Below are positions 23,916 to 35,931 of a DNA stretch of 64,000 nt, piece after piece. The position numbers and the translations under genes are program-made. This DNA comes from Blastococcus litoris (GTDB lineage: Bacteria; Actinomycetota; Actinomycetes; Mycobacteriales; Geodermatophilaceae). The stretch is from assembly GCF_003075095.1 (NCBI RefSeq), contig NZ_QCZF01000001.1:62001-126000 (forward strand). Reading direction: 5' to 3'. The first letter of the stretch is position 1. Every line of letters starts with the position of its first letter. Below the pieces are notes generated by a model. That model ran no database searches. It saw nothing but the letters and a program-made list of their open reading frames with translations, and was not told the DNA's origin.

Positions 23916-25588
23916 GCGGCGCCTCCGTCGTCGCCCGAGGAAGGCATGACCCCCGGCGCGCGGACGCGGTTGCGGCCGCTGCGCTTGGCGGAGAAGAGGT
24001 TGAGGTCGGCGGAGTCGAACAGCGCGCGCCAGCCCACGACCGCGGCCGGCTCGTCGTCGTCGCCCACGGCCGGCGCGGTCGCGACACCGATGCTCACGGT
24101 CACCGGGCCCGGGATCAGGTCGCTCCAGTCGGCCTCGGCGACGGCCGCCCGCAGGCGCTCCATCACCACGACGGCCTGGGCCTCGGTGGCGGTCGGCAGC
24201 ACCACGAGGAACTCGTCACCGGCCCAGCGGTAGACCTCGTCGCCGGTGCGGCTGTGCTCGCGCAGCAGGTCGGCCACCCGGCGGAGGACGGCGTCCCCGT
24301 GGGTGTGCGACGCCTCGTCGTTGACCTCCTTGAACCTGTCGACGTCGACGACCGCCAGCGACAGGGGCTCCTGGCCCAGGCGCATCGCGCCCAGCCGGCG
24401 CTCGGCGCTGCGCCGGTTGCCGAGCCCGGTGAGCGGGTCCTCCAGCGCGTGCCGGCGCAGCATCGCGGCCTGCCGCTCGGCCTCGCGCAGCCGGCTGCGG
24501 CGCACGAACATCTCCGCCCACATCTCCCGCCCGCGGGTGTGCGCGCGACCGGTGTCGGCGCGGTAGGCCTCCAGCCAGTGCAGCGCCTCGGCGGGCCGGC
24601 CCAGGTCGGCGGAGTTCTGCCCCAGCTCCAGGAGGCACTGCCGGTAGCGACGCCGGTCGCCCGACGCGACGAAGGCGCCGGCGGAGTCGACCAGCAGCTC
24701 CATGGCCTCCTCGCCGTACTCCTCGTCGTCGTCGCGCTGGGCGATCCGCACCAGGAGTCGGGCGAGCACGAGGTCGGTGTACCCGCGCAGCCACAGCCCG
24801 CCGTGCTCCTGGACGCGGCGGCGCACGCGGCGCAGGGGGCCGAGGGCGGTGTCCAGCTCGTCGGTGCAGGTCATGGCCCAGGCCTGGACGACGTCGAGCA
24901 GGTCGGCATCGGCCGGGTCGGGGTCCCACGCCATCTCGCGGGCCTCGGTGGCCTGCGCGATGGCCACGGCGGCCAGCGCCCGCGCCCGCTCCGAGTCGCC
25001 GCGCCGGCGCAGCGTCTGGGCCAGCTCGGCGTGCTGCTGGGCGGACAGCTGGAGCATCTGCCACTGGTCGGCCAGGTCGGGGAGGACCGCGGCGATGCGG
25101 TGGCCGCGGCCGGCGTGGGAGACCGCCAGCTCCTCCAGGTCCAGCCCGGACAGCGACAGCGACAGCCAGCGGTGCGCCTGGTGCAGGGCGCGGGTGGGCT
25201 CGCCGGCGTTCGGGCCCTCGGTGAGCAGGCTCGCGTCGACGGCCAGCAGCATCGCGGCGTCGAAGTGGTCGGCGGTCACCTCGACGTGGGCCAGGTGGGC
25301 CAGCGTGAGCGCGGTGTCGGCCGACGGCGGGCACTTGTCCAGCGCCTCGCGGGCCGCGGCGACCGCCTCGACGGCCGCCTCGGGGTCGCTCTCGATCAGC
25401 GCACGGCGGGCGGCGAGCGTGTGCCGCCAGGCGGTCCAGCGCGGGTCGGTCGACTCGGCGAACGCACCGTCGGCGTCGTCGAGCAGGGTGAGGAAGGCGG
25501 TGGAGTCCTCGCGCGAGCTGGCGTCCAGCAGACGCCAGAGCACGGCCGCCAGGTCGCCCGAGGCGACGCGGGCCGTGCTGGGAGCCAC
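23912..25588 (-). CDS. TPR-like/GGDEF diguanylate cyclase
   Basis: 558-aa cytosolic protein. The start was set at GTG 25588 (VAPSTARVASGD) because GGAGGGG lies six bases upstream; a GTG 28 codons earlier is possible but lacks a ribosome site. The N-terminal 380 residues are TPR-like helices, then a coiled region, then a GGDEF domain: DPLTGLGNRRS, AVVDVDRFKEVND, AGDEF at about 456-460, with an RTGD I-site five residues before. Expected to make c-di-GMP. Domain layout mirrors the N-terminal part of the next gene, so the pair looks like a tandem duplication after which one copy gained the LarB domain. Confidence 0.9.
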   Translation of the reverse strand: MAPSTARVASGDLAAVLWRLLDASSREDSTAFLTLLDDADGAFAESTDPRWTAWRHTLAARRALIESDPEAAVEAVAAAREALDKCPPSADTALTLAHLAHVEVTADHFDAAMLLAVDASLLTEGPNAGEPTRALHQAHRWLSLSLSGLDLEELAVSHAGRGHRIAAVLPDLADQWQMLQLSAQQHAELAQTLRRRGDSERARALAAVAIAQATEAREMAWDPDPADADLLDVVQAWAMTCTDELDTALGPLRRVRRRVQEHGGLWLRGYTDLVLARLLVRIAQRDDDEEYGEEAMELLVDSAGAFVASGDRRRYRQCLLELGQNSADLGRPAEALHWLEAYRADTGRAHTRGREMWAEMFVRRSRLREAERQAAMLRRHALEDPLTGLGNRRSAERRLGAMRLGQEPLSLAVVDVDRFKEVNDEASHTHGDAVLRRVADLLREHSRTGDEVYRWAGDEFLVVLPTATEAQAVVVMERLRAAVAEADWSDLIPGPVTVSIGVATAPAVGDDDEPAAVVGWRALFDSADLNLFSAKRSGRNRVRAPGVMPSSGDDGGAA

Positions 25589-25691
25589 TGCATCCCCTCC
25601 ACTGACGGGTCGGGCCAGCCACCGTGCGGCCGGATCTGTCGGTGACGACTCGGTTCCCCCGGGTCGGGACACGCCCCTGACCCGCCCGCAC

Positions 25692-25697
25692 TACCCT
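25692..25697 (+). promoter_or_regulatory. -10 element of leaderless pheA promoter
   Basis: TACCCT followed by six bases and the ATG of pheA; no Shine-Dalgarno sequence. Confidence 0.5.
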
Positions 25698-25703
25698 CGT
25701 CGG

Positions 25704-26648
25704 ATGCCCGGGATGCACCCCAGAACAGGTCCGACGCGGTTCGCCTATCTCGGGCCCGAGGGTACCTTCGCCGAGGCGGCGCTCCGCAGCACGCTTGCCT
25801 CCTCTGAGGGAGCGCTGTACCCCCAGCCGAGTGTCACCGCGGCCCTGGCCGCCGTCCGATCGGGCGACGCGGACGCCGCACTGGTCCCGCTGGAGAACTC
25901 CGTCGAGGGTTCGGTGCCCGCGACGATGGACGGGCTGGCCCAGGGCGACCCGCTGGTGATCACCCGCGAGGTCGTCCGCGACGTGGCGTTCGTGCTCGGC
26001 GTGCGGCCCGGCACGGAGCTGGCCGGAGTGCGCTCGGTGGTCAGCCACCCGCACGCCCTCGCGCAGACCGCCGGGCGGCTGGCGGAGCTGTTCCCCGACG
26101 TCGTCCCGCTGCCGCTGTCGTCGACGGCGGGTGCCGCGGCGGCGGTCGCGGCGGGGGAGCACGACGCCGCCGTCTGCGCGCCCATCGCCGCCGAGCGCTA
26201 CGGGCTGGCGCCGCTGGTCGAGGACCTCGCCGACACCCCCGGCGCGGTGACCCGGTTCGTCGTGGTGGAGCCGGCCGGTGCCCTGCCGGCGCCCACCGCC
26301 AACGACAAGACCTCGCTGGTCGTCGTCGTCGAGGACCGCACCGGCGCGCTCCTCGACGTGCTGCGCGAGTTCGCCGTCCGCGACATCTCGCTGACCCGCA
26401 TCGAGTCGCGGCCCATCCGGGAACGCAAGTGGGTCTACTCCTTCTCGCTCGACTGCGAGGGCCACGTGGCCGAGGGCCGGGTGGGCGAGGCCCTGGCCGC
26501 GCTGCACCGGGTCGCGGAGGACGTCCGCTTCCTCGGCTCGTACCCGCGGGCCGACGGACGCGACAACCGGCCGGTGCCCGCGTCGGCCGCCGACGCGGCC
26601 TTCGCCGAGGCGGGGGAGTGGCTGGCCCGGGTCCGCGAGGGCGGCTAG
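25704..26648 (+). CDS. pheA: prephenate dehydratase
   Basis: 314-aa monofunctional prephenate dehydratase (prephenate to phenylpyruvate, phenylalanine synthesis). The catalytic domain begins RFAYLGPEGTFAEAAL and contains PLENSVEGSV, VVSHPHALAQ and the catalytic TRF motif (VTRFVVVEP). It is followed by an ACT regulatory domain, TGALLDVLREFA and ESRPIRE, the phenylalanine-binding ESRP motif, so feedback inhibition is expected. A short Ala-rich tail follows. Leaderless start likely. Its stop is 4 bp from that of the convergent panE-like gene. Confidence 0.95.
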   Translation: MPGMHPRTGPTRFAYLGPEGTFAEAALRSTLASSEGALYPQPSVTAALAAVRSGDADAALVPLENSVEGSVPATMDGLAQGDPLVITREVVRDVAFVLGVRPGTELAGVRSVVSHPHALAQTAGRLAELFPDVVPLPLSSTAGAAAAVAAGEHDAAVCAPIAAERYGLAPLVEDLADTPGAVTRFVVVEPAGALPAPTANDKTSLVVVVEDRTGALLDVLREFAVRDISLTRIESRPIRERKWVYSFSLDCEGHVAEGRVGEALAALHRVAEDVRFLGSYPRADGRDNRPVPASAADAAFAEAGEWLARVREGG

Positions 26649-26652
26649 AGGG

Positions 26653-27528
26653 TCAGTCCCGAGTGCGCAGGTGCTCGACGACGCGGGCCGTGACCGGGAC
26701 CGCGACGCCGTGCCGCTCGGCCGCCCGCAGCACCGCGCCGCCGATCGCCTCGAGCTCGGTCTCGTGGCCCGCCGCGGTGTCGCGCTGCAGCGACGACGTC
26801 ATGCCGGCGGGCACCGTCTCCATGAACGCCAGCGTCGCGGCGGCGTCGGCGTCCGCGCCCTCGGCGCGGGCGACCGCGGCGGTCTCCTCGACCAGCGCCC
26901 GCAGGTCGTCGCCGAGCTGCTCGCGGACGGCGCCGAGCGGGGCGTCGAGCGTGGTCGTGAGCAGCGCGACCGGCGCGAGGAAGGCCAGCTTGTCCCACAG
27001 CAGGCCGGCCTCGTCGGGGCGGACCGCGACGTCGAGCCCGGCGTCGGCGAGCGCGTCGGCCAGCGGCCCGGCCCCCTCGCACAGCTGGACGGCGGCCAGC
27101 TGCCCCTCGTGGCGGATCTCGCCGGGTGCCGTGCGGCTGGCCACGACGCGGATGGCGCCGGCGACGACGCGGGCGTCGGGGTAGCGCTGCCGCAGCAGGG
27201 CCATGTGGTCGATGCCGTTGAGCAGCGGGACGACGAGGGCGTCGCCGAGCACGTCCGCCGGAACGCGCTCCAGGGACTCCTCCAGCCGGGTGGCCTTCGG
27301 GGTCACCAGGAGCGCGTCGACCGGCGCGGCCAGCCGTTCGGCGCCGTGCGCTGGTGCGGTCACCTCGCCGTAGCGGTCGCTGACCAGCCGCAACCCGTGG
27401 GCCTCGATGTGCGCGGCGGTGCCGTGCCCGGCCAGGCAGGTGACCGCGGCGCCCTGCCGGGCGAGCAGGGCGCCGACCAGCCCGCCGACGCCGCCGGGTC
27501 CGAGGACGGCCACGCGCAGGGTGCTCAT
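26653..27528 (-). CDS. panE: 2-dehydropantoate 2-reductase (ketopantoate reductase)
   Basis: 291-aa NADPH-dependent reductase of the PanE/ApbA family acting in pantothenate synthesis. The N-terminal Rossmann motif is VAVLGPGGVGGLVGALLARQ; LLVTPKAT with the family Lys follows, then LLNGIDHMALLR and the C-terminal helical domain with WDKLAFLAPVALLTT. Many genomes carry several PanE-like paralogues with other 2-keto acid substrates, so the specific role is likely but unproven. ATG start with CAGGAT six bases upstream, possibly leaderless. Confidence 0.88.
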   Translation of the reverse strand: MSTLRVAVLGPGGVGGLVGALLARQGAAVTCLAGHGTAAHIEAHGLRLVSDRYGEVTAPAHGAERLAAPVDALLVTPKATRLEESLERVPADVLGDALVVPLLNGIDHMALLRQRYPDARVVAGAIRVVASRTAPGEIRHEGQLAAVQLCEGAGPLADALADAGLDVAVRPDEAGLLWDKLAFLAPVALLTTTLDAPLGAVREQLGDDLRALVEETAAVARAEGADADAAATLAFMETVPAGMTSSLQRDTAAGHETELEAIGGAVLRAAERHGVAVPVTARVVEHLRTRD

Positions 27529-27547
27529 CCGCCCATCCTGCCCGTGG

Positions 27548-29677
27548 TCACACGGTTTCGAGCTGCCGCTCGCGCTCCGCCGCGGACGGGCCCGTCGCGA
27601 GGCGGCTGGGCCACCAGACCCGGTCGCCGATCAGCTCGACGGCGGCGGGCACGAGCAGCGACCGGACGACGAAGGTGTCGAGCAGGACGCCGAAGCCGAC
27701 CAGGAACCCGAGCTGGGTCAGGATCACCAGCGGCAGCACGGTGAGCGCACCGAAGGTCGCGGCCAGCACCAGGCCGGCGCTGGTGATGACCCCGCCGGTG
27801 ACCGCGAGCGCACGGGTCATGCCCTCGCGCGTGCCGTGCCGGAGCGACTCCTCCCGGGCCCGGGTCATGAGGAAGATGTTGTAGTCGATCCCGAGGGCCA
27901 CGAGGAAGACGAAGCCGATGAGCAGCACCTGCGGGTCGCTGCCGGGGAAGCCGAAGCCGTAGTCGAAGACCAGCGAGCCGACGCCGACGGTCGCGGCGGT
28001 GCTGAGCGCCACCGTCGCCACGAGCAGCACCGGTGCCGCGATCGAGCGCAGCAGCAGGGCGAGCACGACGGTGATGACGCCCAGCACCAGCGGCACGATC
28101 ACCGCGAGGTCGCGGGCGGCGGTCTCCTGGGTGTCCAGGTCCTGCGCGGTCGAGCCGCCGACCAGCGCGTCCGCGTCGACGTCGTGGAGCGCGGTGCGCA
28201 GCTCGGCGACGGTCGCCTGCGCCGCCTCGCTGTCGGGGGCGTCGTCGAGGGTGACGTCGATCCGCACCAGGCCGTCGACCTCCACCGGCTCGCCTCCGCC
28301 GCTGCCGGGCGGGCCGGCCTGTGCGCCGGTGAAGGGCGCGACCTCGATCACGCCGTCGACGTCGCCCGCAGCCTCGGCAACCGCCTCCCAGTCGTCGGCC
28401 GGCGTGATGACGACGGTCGGGCTCGCACCGCCGGCGTCGTAGTGCCGGGCCAGGGCCTCCTGCCCCGCCGCCGACGGCGAGCCGCCGCGGACCGCCTCGG
28501 ACAGCGGGATGCCGTCGTCGTCGAACGTGGGCACGAAGGCGGCGAGGACGAAGAGCGGGACGAGCGTCCACACCAGCACCCGCGCGGGTCGGCGCGCGAC
28601 GGCGGCGGCCACCCGTTCCCATCCCCGGCCCTGCCGGTGCTCCTCGCCGTACTTCGGCCGGAACGGCCAGAAGGCCGCCCGGCCGAACAGCACGAGGACG
28701 GCGGGCAGGAAGGTGAGGGCGGCGAGCATGGCGAACGCGATGCTGACGGCGGAGATCGGGCCCAGGCCCCGGTTGGAGCCCAGATCGGAGAAGAGCAGGC
28801 ACAGGACGCCGAGGATGACCGTGCCGCCGCTGGCGACGATCGGTTCCCAGGACTGGCGCAGCGCGACGCGCATCGCGGCGAACCGCGACTCCTCCCGCCG
28901 CAGCTCCTCGCGGTAGCGGGCGACCAGCAGCAGCCCGTAGTCGGTGGCCGCGCCCACGACGAGGATCGAGGCGATGCCCTGGCTCTGCCCGTTGACCGCG
29001 ATCCAGCCCTGGTCGGCCAGGAAGTACGCCACGGCGAGCGAGACCACCAGCGCCAGCCCGGCCGTCGTGATCACGAGCAGCGGCAGGAGGGGGCTGCGGT
29101 AGACGACCAGCAGGATCAGCAGCACGACGCCGAACGCGGCGAGCAGCAGCAGTCCGTCGATGCCGGAGAAGCCCTCCGCGAAGTCGGAGAAGACGGCGCC
29201 GGGGCCGGTCACGTACGCGGTGGTGCCGTCGATGCCCGGCAGCGCGCGCAGTTCCCCGATCACCTCGGGCAGGGCGTCGCCGAGGTCGGGGTCGAAGGGC
29301 AGCAACGCCTGGACCGCCTGGCCGTCCTCCGACGGGATCGGCGGTGACGCCTCGCCCTGGAGCGCGCCGGCGTCCTCGGCGACGGCGACCGCCTCGTCGA
29401 CCCGCCGCTGCGCCTCCTCGAGGGCCGCGGGGTCCAGCGCCCCGTCCTCGCTCTCCCAGAGCAGGAGGACCGGCAGCGTGCGCTCGGTCTGGAACTCCCG
29501 CTGGAGCTCGGTCACCCGCGTCGACTCCGCGCTGTCGGGCAGGAAGACCGAGGAGTCGTTCTCCGACACCTCGGCGAGCTTCCCGCTGAACGAGCCCAGC
29601 GGGCCGGCCAGTCCCAACCAGAGCAGCGCGACGAGCGCCGGGAGGAGCCAGCGGAGGACGGAGCTGCGGCGAGGCAT
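27548..29677 (-). CDS. MMPL-family (RND-like) transporter
   Basis: 709-aa membrane transporter of the MMPL/RND superfamily with two halves, each a helix, a large extracytoplasmic domain (after FSGKLAEVSENDSSVFLPD and after TFDDDGIPLSEAVRGG) and five clustered helices. Family motifs are GAATDYGLLLVARYREEL and VALGIDYNIFLMTRAREE, which carry the membrane Asp-Tyr pairs that relay protons. Exports lipids or drugs in mycobacteria; cargo here unknown. ATG behind AGGGA. Divergent from a MarR regulator with a dyad operator between them, so efflux under MarR control is likely. Confidence 0.9.
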   Translation of the reverse strand: MPRRSSVLRWLLPALVALLWLGLAGPLGSFSGKLAEVSENDSSVFLPDSAESTRVTELQREFQTERTLPVLLLWESEDGALDPAALEEAQRRVDEAVAVAEDAGALQGEASPPIPSEDGQAVQALLPFDPDLGDALPEVIGELRALPGIDGTTAYVTGPGAVFSDFAEGFSGIDGLLLLAAFGVVLLILLVVYRSPLLPLLVITTAGLALVVSLAVAYFLADQGWIAVNGQSQGIASILVVGAATDYGLLLVARYREELRREESRFAAMRVALRQSWEPIVASGGTVILGVLCLLFSDLGSNRGLGPISAVSIAFAMLAALTFLPAVLVLFGRAAFWPFRPKYGEEHRQGRGWERVAAAVARRPARVLVWTLVPLFVLAAFVPTFDDDGIPLSEAVRGGSPSAAGQEALARHYDAGGASPTVVITPADDWEAVAEAAGDVDGVIEVAPFTGAQAGPPGSGGGEPVEVDGLVRIDVTLDDAPDSEAAQATVAELRTALHDVDADALVGGSTAQDLDTQETAARDLAVIVPLVLGVITVVLALLLRSIAAPVLLVATVALSTAATVGVGSLVFDYGFGFPGSDPQVLLIGFVFLVALGIDYNIFLMTRAREESLRHGTREGMTRALAVTGGVITSAGLVLAATFGALTVLPLVILTQLGFLVGFGVLLDTFVVRSLLVPAAVELIGDRVWWPSRLATGPSAAERERQLETV

Positions 29678-29695
29678 GATTTCCCTAGATGGTCG

Positions 29696-29720
29696 ATTAT
29701 CTCGATCGTCGAGATATTAT
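29696..29720. promoter_or_regulatory. MarR operator with overlapping divergent -10 elements
   Basis: TATCTCGA-TCG-TCGAGATA (29698-29716) is a perfect 8-3-8 dyad in a locally AT-rich stretch. TATTAT (29715-29720, plus) and GATAAT (29701-29696, minus) are plausible -10 boxes for the MarR and MMPL genes, so a bound repressor would block both. Confidence 0.7.
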
Positions 29721-29753
29721 GTCGGACGTCGCCGTGGTGCGACCGGGGGTGGG

Positions 29754-30212
29754 ATGACGGACGAGGAGGAGCGGCGGGAGGTGGCACTCCTCCTTCGCCG
29801 GCTCAACGTCGAACTGGATGCGGTGGGCCAGCGGTTCGCCGACCTGCACGGGCTCAACCGGACCGACGTCCGCGCGCTGGTGGCGATCATGGACGCCGCC
29901 CGGCGCGGTGAGTCGCTGACCGCTGGACGCCTGGGGGAGGCGGTCGACCTGCGCTCGGCCTCGGTGACCGCGCTGGTCGACCGGCTCGAGCGGGTCGGGC
30001 ACGTGCGGCGGGTGCGCGACCCCGAGGACCGCCGCCGGGTCGGGCTGCAGATGTCGGAGTCGGCGATGGCGGCCGGGGCCGAGCACTTCGGGGGGCTGGC
30101 GCGCGACCTGACGGCGGCGATGGAGGGCTACTCCGCCGACGAGCTGGCCGTCGTCCGCCGCTGGCTCGAGGACATGACCGCCGTGATCACCCGCCACTCC
30201 CGCGGCTCCTGA
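29754..30212 (+). CDS. MarR-family transcriptional regulator
   Basis: 152-aa winged-helix regulator. The recognition region is LGEAVDLRSASVTALVDRLE followed by the wing GHVRRVRDPEDRRRVGLQM, the MarR DxRRxxL-type signature. Helices at both ends form the dimer interface. ATG start at the end of a purine-rich GGGGGTGGG. Likely represses itself and the divergent MMPL transporter through the dyad at 29698-29716, with a small molecule as inducer (inference from position and family). Confidence 0.9.
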   Translation: MTDEEERREVALLLRRLNVELDAVGQRFADLHGLNRTDVRALVAIMDAARRGESLTAGRLGEAVDLRSASVTALVDRLERVGHVRRVRDPEDRRRVGLQMSESAMAAGAEHFGGLARDLTAAMEGYSADELAVVRRWLEDMTAVITRHSRGS

Positions 30213-30226
30213 CCACGGCGCGACCG

Positions 30227-30565
30227 CTACAGGTACAGGCCGGTCGATTCCTCGATGCGCTCGGCGGCGACGGCGTGCACGTCGCGCTCGCGCAGGATGA
30301 TCAGGTCCTCGCCGTGCACCTCGACCTCGTGCTGGTCCTCCGGCGAGAAGAGCACCTGGTCGCCGACCTTCACCTGCCGCACCGACGCGCCGACGCCGCG
30401 CGCCTCGCCCCAGACCAGCCGCTTCGCGACCTGGGCGGTGGCCGGGATCAGGATGCCGCCGGTGGAGCGGCGGTCGCCGTCCTCCTTGCGCAGCGCCACC
30501 AGGATGCGGTCGTGCAGCATCTTGATCGGCAGCTTGCCGACCGTCGGAGCGGTGTCGTCGGGCAC
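30227..30565 (-). CDS. GroES/Cpn10-like protein ending in GLYL
   Basis: 112-aa chaperonin-10 fold protein: IKMLHDRILVALR, then the mobile-loop region STGGILIPATA, and VKVGDQVLFSPEDQHEVEVHGEDLIILRERDVHAV. It diverges from classical GroES in the mobile loop and has no groEL partner here, so it is probably the second, actinobacterial Cpn10-like paralogue rather than the housekeeping co-chaperonin. The C-terminus STGLYL resembles the GQYL proteasome-docking tail of Bpa encoded elsewhere in this window. GTG start with TAGCGT eight bases upstream and no ribosome site. Confidence 0.82.
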   Translation of the reverse strand: MPDDTAPTVGKLPIKMLHDRILVALRKEDGDRRSTGGILIPATAQVAKRLVWGEARGVGASVRQVKVGDQVLFSPEDQHEVEVHGEDLIILRERDVHAVAAERIEESTGLYL

Positions 30566-30573
30566 GTCGTCCC

Positions 30574-30579
30574 ACGCTA
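30574..30579 (-). promoter_or_regulatory. -10 element of probable leaderless Cpn10-like gene
   Basis: TAGCGT on the minus strand, eight bases before the GTG start, without a Shine-Dalgarno sequence. Confidence 0.4.
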
Positions 30580-30774
30580 CCCGCGCCCCTGACCGCGTCC
30601 GCCGTGAGTGGCTGGCGTGGTCCCCGGTGCGCAGGAGGCTGCAGCGCCGTGGCGTCGACCTCGGAACGCCGTCCGCGGCGCGGGAGCGGCTTATGGTGAG
30701 ACAGGTCGTTCCGTCACGGAGCGCTCGCCCGGGCCCGTCTCTCGTCTGACCGCGGCTCTCCCCACCAGGAAGAC

Positions 30775-32607
30775 GTGCACCACCACATGCTCACTACGGC
30801 AGACGTCGTCACGCCCGCACCCGTCGAGCCGCCGCGGAGCGACCGCGGCATGGGCCGCCGGCAGCTCGCCGTGCGCACCGGGGTCCACCTGGCGTGGATC
30901 GCCGCACTGGCCGCGTTCCTCACGCTGCGCGTGGGCCGCTTCGGGTTCAACCCCAGCGACCAGGGCTTCATCCTGGCGCAGAGCTGGCGCGTGCTGAACG
31001 GCGAGATCCCGCACCTCGACATCGTCTCGGCCCGCCCCCTGGGCTCGGCGTACCTGCACGTCGTCGACTTCGCCCTGCCGGGGCCGCTGTTCCTCGTGTC
31101 GGGCTTCCTGACCGACGTCGAGCTGATCGTGGCGACGGTGGCCCTCGCCGCCCTGGTCACCGGCGTCTCGCCGTTGCGCTGGGGCCCGCTGCGGACCCTG
31201 CTGGTCGCGGCCGCGGCGGTGGTCAACCTGCACACGTTCCCGATGATGGCGTGGCACACCATCGACGGGATCCTGCTCGTGGCGGTCGGCTGGTGGCTGC
31301 TGGACACGGGCCTGCGGTCCGGCTCGGCAGGACGCCGCCGGTTCGGCCTCTTCCTCCTCGGCTTCGCGGTGATGGTGAAGCAGAGCTTCGTGTTCGCCGT
31401 CCCCGTCGGTCTGCTGCTGCTGGTGTTCCACCCCGCGCAGGACTGGCGTACCGACCTCCGTGATCGCCGGTGGTGGCGCCGGACCGTCGTCGACCTGGTG
31501 TGCCTGGCCGCGTTCCCGCTCGTCTACGCGGGGGTCGTCACGGCAGCCGGTGGGCTGGCACCGATGATCGAGCAGCTCACCGGCGGCACGGGGGCCTGGG
31601 GCAAGGGGCTCGTCGACTTCTGGTGGGCCGGTGAGTTCGTCGTGGGCGACGTCCGCCGGCACATCCTCATGGTCGTCGCGTGCGTGGTCGTCGCGGTCGC
31701 GCTGTGGCTGGGGCGTTCCCGGCTGGGCCGGGCCGGCGTACCGCTGCGCCTGATCCCGCTGCTCGGCGCCGCGGTCGTCACCGTCTACGCCCTGGTGCAG
31801 ACCGAGCTGGCGTTCCCCGGCAGCTGGGCGGTCAAGCTCCTGTGGCTGCTCATCGCGGTGGTCGTGCTGGACGCGGTGGTCCACCGGCAGCTGCCCTGGC
31901 GCCCGCTCCTGGTCGTCCTGCTCGCCTACATGGTCAGCCTGTCGTGGGGCTACAGCTATCCCGGCCTGCTCGGCGGCACGCTGGTGCTCACCACCCTCGA
32001 GCTGCTCGTCCGGGCGGCGCCGGAGATCGATCTCCGCGGGCGGCTGTGGCGGGTGCCCGCGGCGCTGATCGGTGCCGTCGCGGTGGCCACCGCATGCGTC
32101 GGGCTGGTCGTCCAGCACGACGAGGCGCCGGTCATCGACTTCCCGCGGGCGCAGCAGACCGTGGACCTCGGCACGGCCACCCCCACGATGCGCGGCATCC
32201 GCACGAACGCCGCCACCGGGCTGTACGTGAAGCAGATCGCGGCCTGCCTCGACCGCTATCCCGCGGCCCAGGTGGCCGTCCTGCCGGACAGCCCGTTCGC
32301 CTATCCCGCGTTCGGGGTGGAGAACCCCTTCCCGCTCGACTGGGCCCTGCCGCTGGAGCTGGTCGCCGACGCGGAGCAGCGCATGCTCGACACGGTGCCG
32401 CGGCTCAACCGCGAGGGCGACTACCTCGTCCTGTTCGCCACGACCGGCTGGCTCGCGCTGCGGTCCGGGGGGCCGGTCGCCGAGAGCGTGCCCGCCGACG
32501 CGCCGATCGTGGAGAACACCGGCCTGGAGAGCGAGATCCGCGAGGGCCTGGACGGCCGCGAGGTGTCCTGCGGGAGCTTCGTCGGGGTCTGGAGCCCGCG
32601 CGGCTGA
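30775..32607 (+). CDS. polytopic membrane protein, probable GT-C-type glycosyltransferase
   Basis: 610-aa membrane protein with about a dozen hydrophobic helices and a soluble C-terminal part (about 445-610). After the first helix it reads NPSDQGFILAQSWRVLNGE, then PHLDIVSARP, which resembles the first extracytoplasmic loop of GT-C enzymes (acidic residue, then ll.G..PY.D), the position of their catalytic Asp. GT-C enzymes use lipid-linked sugars on the outer face of the membrane. Substrate unknown. The start could also be ATG 30787. TATGGT at 30692-30697 may be its -10. Not in an obvious operon. Confidence 0.72.
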   Translation: MHHHMLTTADVVTPAPVEPPRSDRGMGRRQLAVRTGVHLAWIAALAAFLTLRVGRFGFNPSDQGFILAQSWRVLNGEIPHLDIVSARPLGSAYLHVVDFALPGPLFLVSGFLTDVELIVATVALAALVTGVSPLRWGPLRTLLVAAAAVVNLHTFPMMAWHTIDGILLVAVGWWLLDTGLRSGSAGRRRFGLFLLGFAVMVKQSFVFAVPVGLLLLVFHPAQDWRTDLRDRRWWRRTVVDLVCLAAFPLVYAGVVTAAGGLAPMIEQLTGGTGAWGKGLVDFWWAGEFVVGDVRRHILMVVACVVVAVALWLGRSRLGRAGVPLRLIPLLGAAVVTVYALVQTELAFPGSWAVKLLWLLIAVVVLDAVVHRQLPWRPLLVVLLAYMVSLSWGYSYPGLLGGTLVLTTLELLVRAAPEIDLRGRLWRVPAALIGAVAVATACVGLVVQHDEAPVIDFPRAQQTVDLGTATPTMRGIRTNAATGLYVKQIAACLDRYPAAQVAVLPDSPFAYPAFGVENPFPLDWALPLELVADAEQRMLDTVPRLNREGDYLVLFATTGWLALRSGGPVAESVPADAPIVENTGLESEIREGLDGREVSCGSFVGVWSPRG

Positions 32608-32619
32608 CCGCCGTCGGGG

Positions 32620-35927
<3,308 letters not shown>

Positions 35928-35931
<4 letters not shown>

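Noticed and set aside
30691-32118. 475-codon minus-strand open frame opposite the GT-C-like protein
   Set aside because: Gln/Arg/His-rich antisense reading; the plus strand has clear membrane helices.
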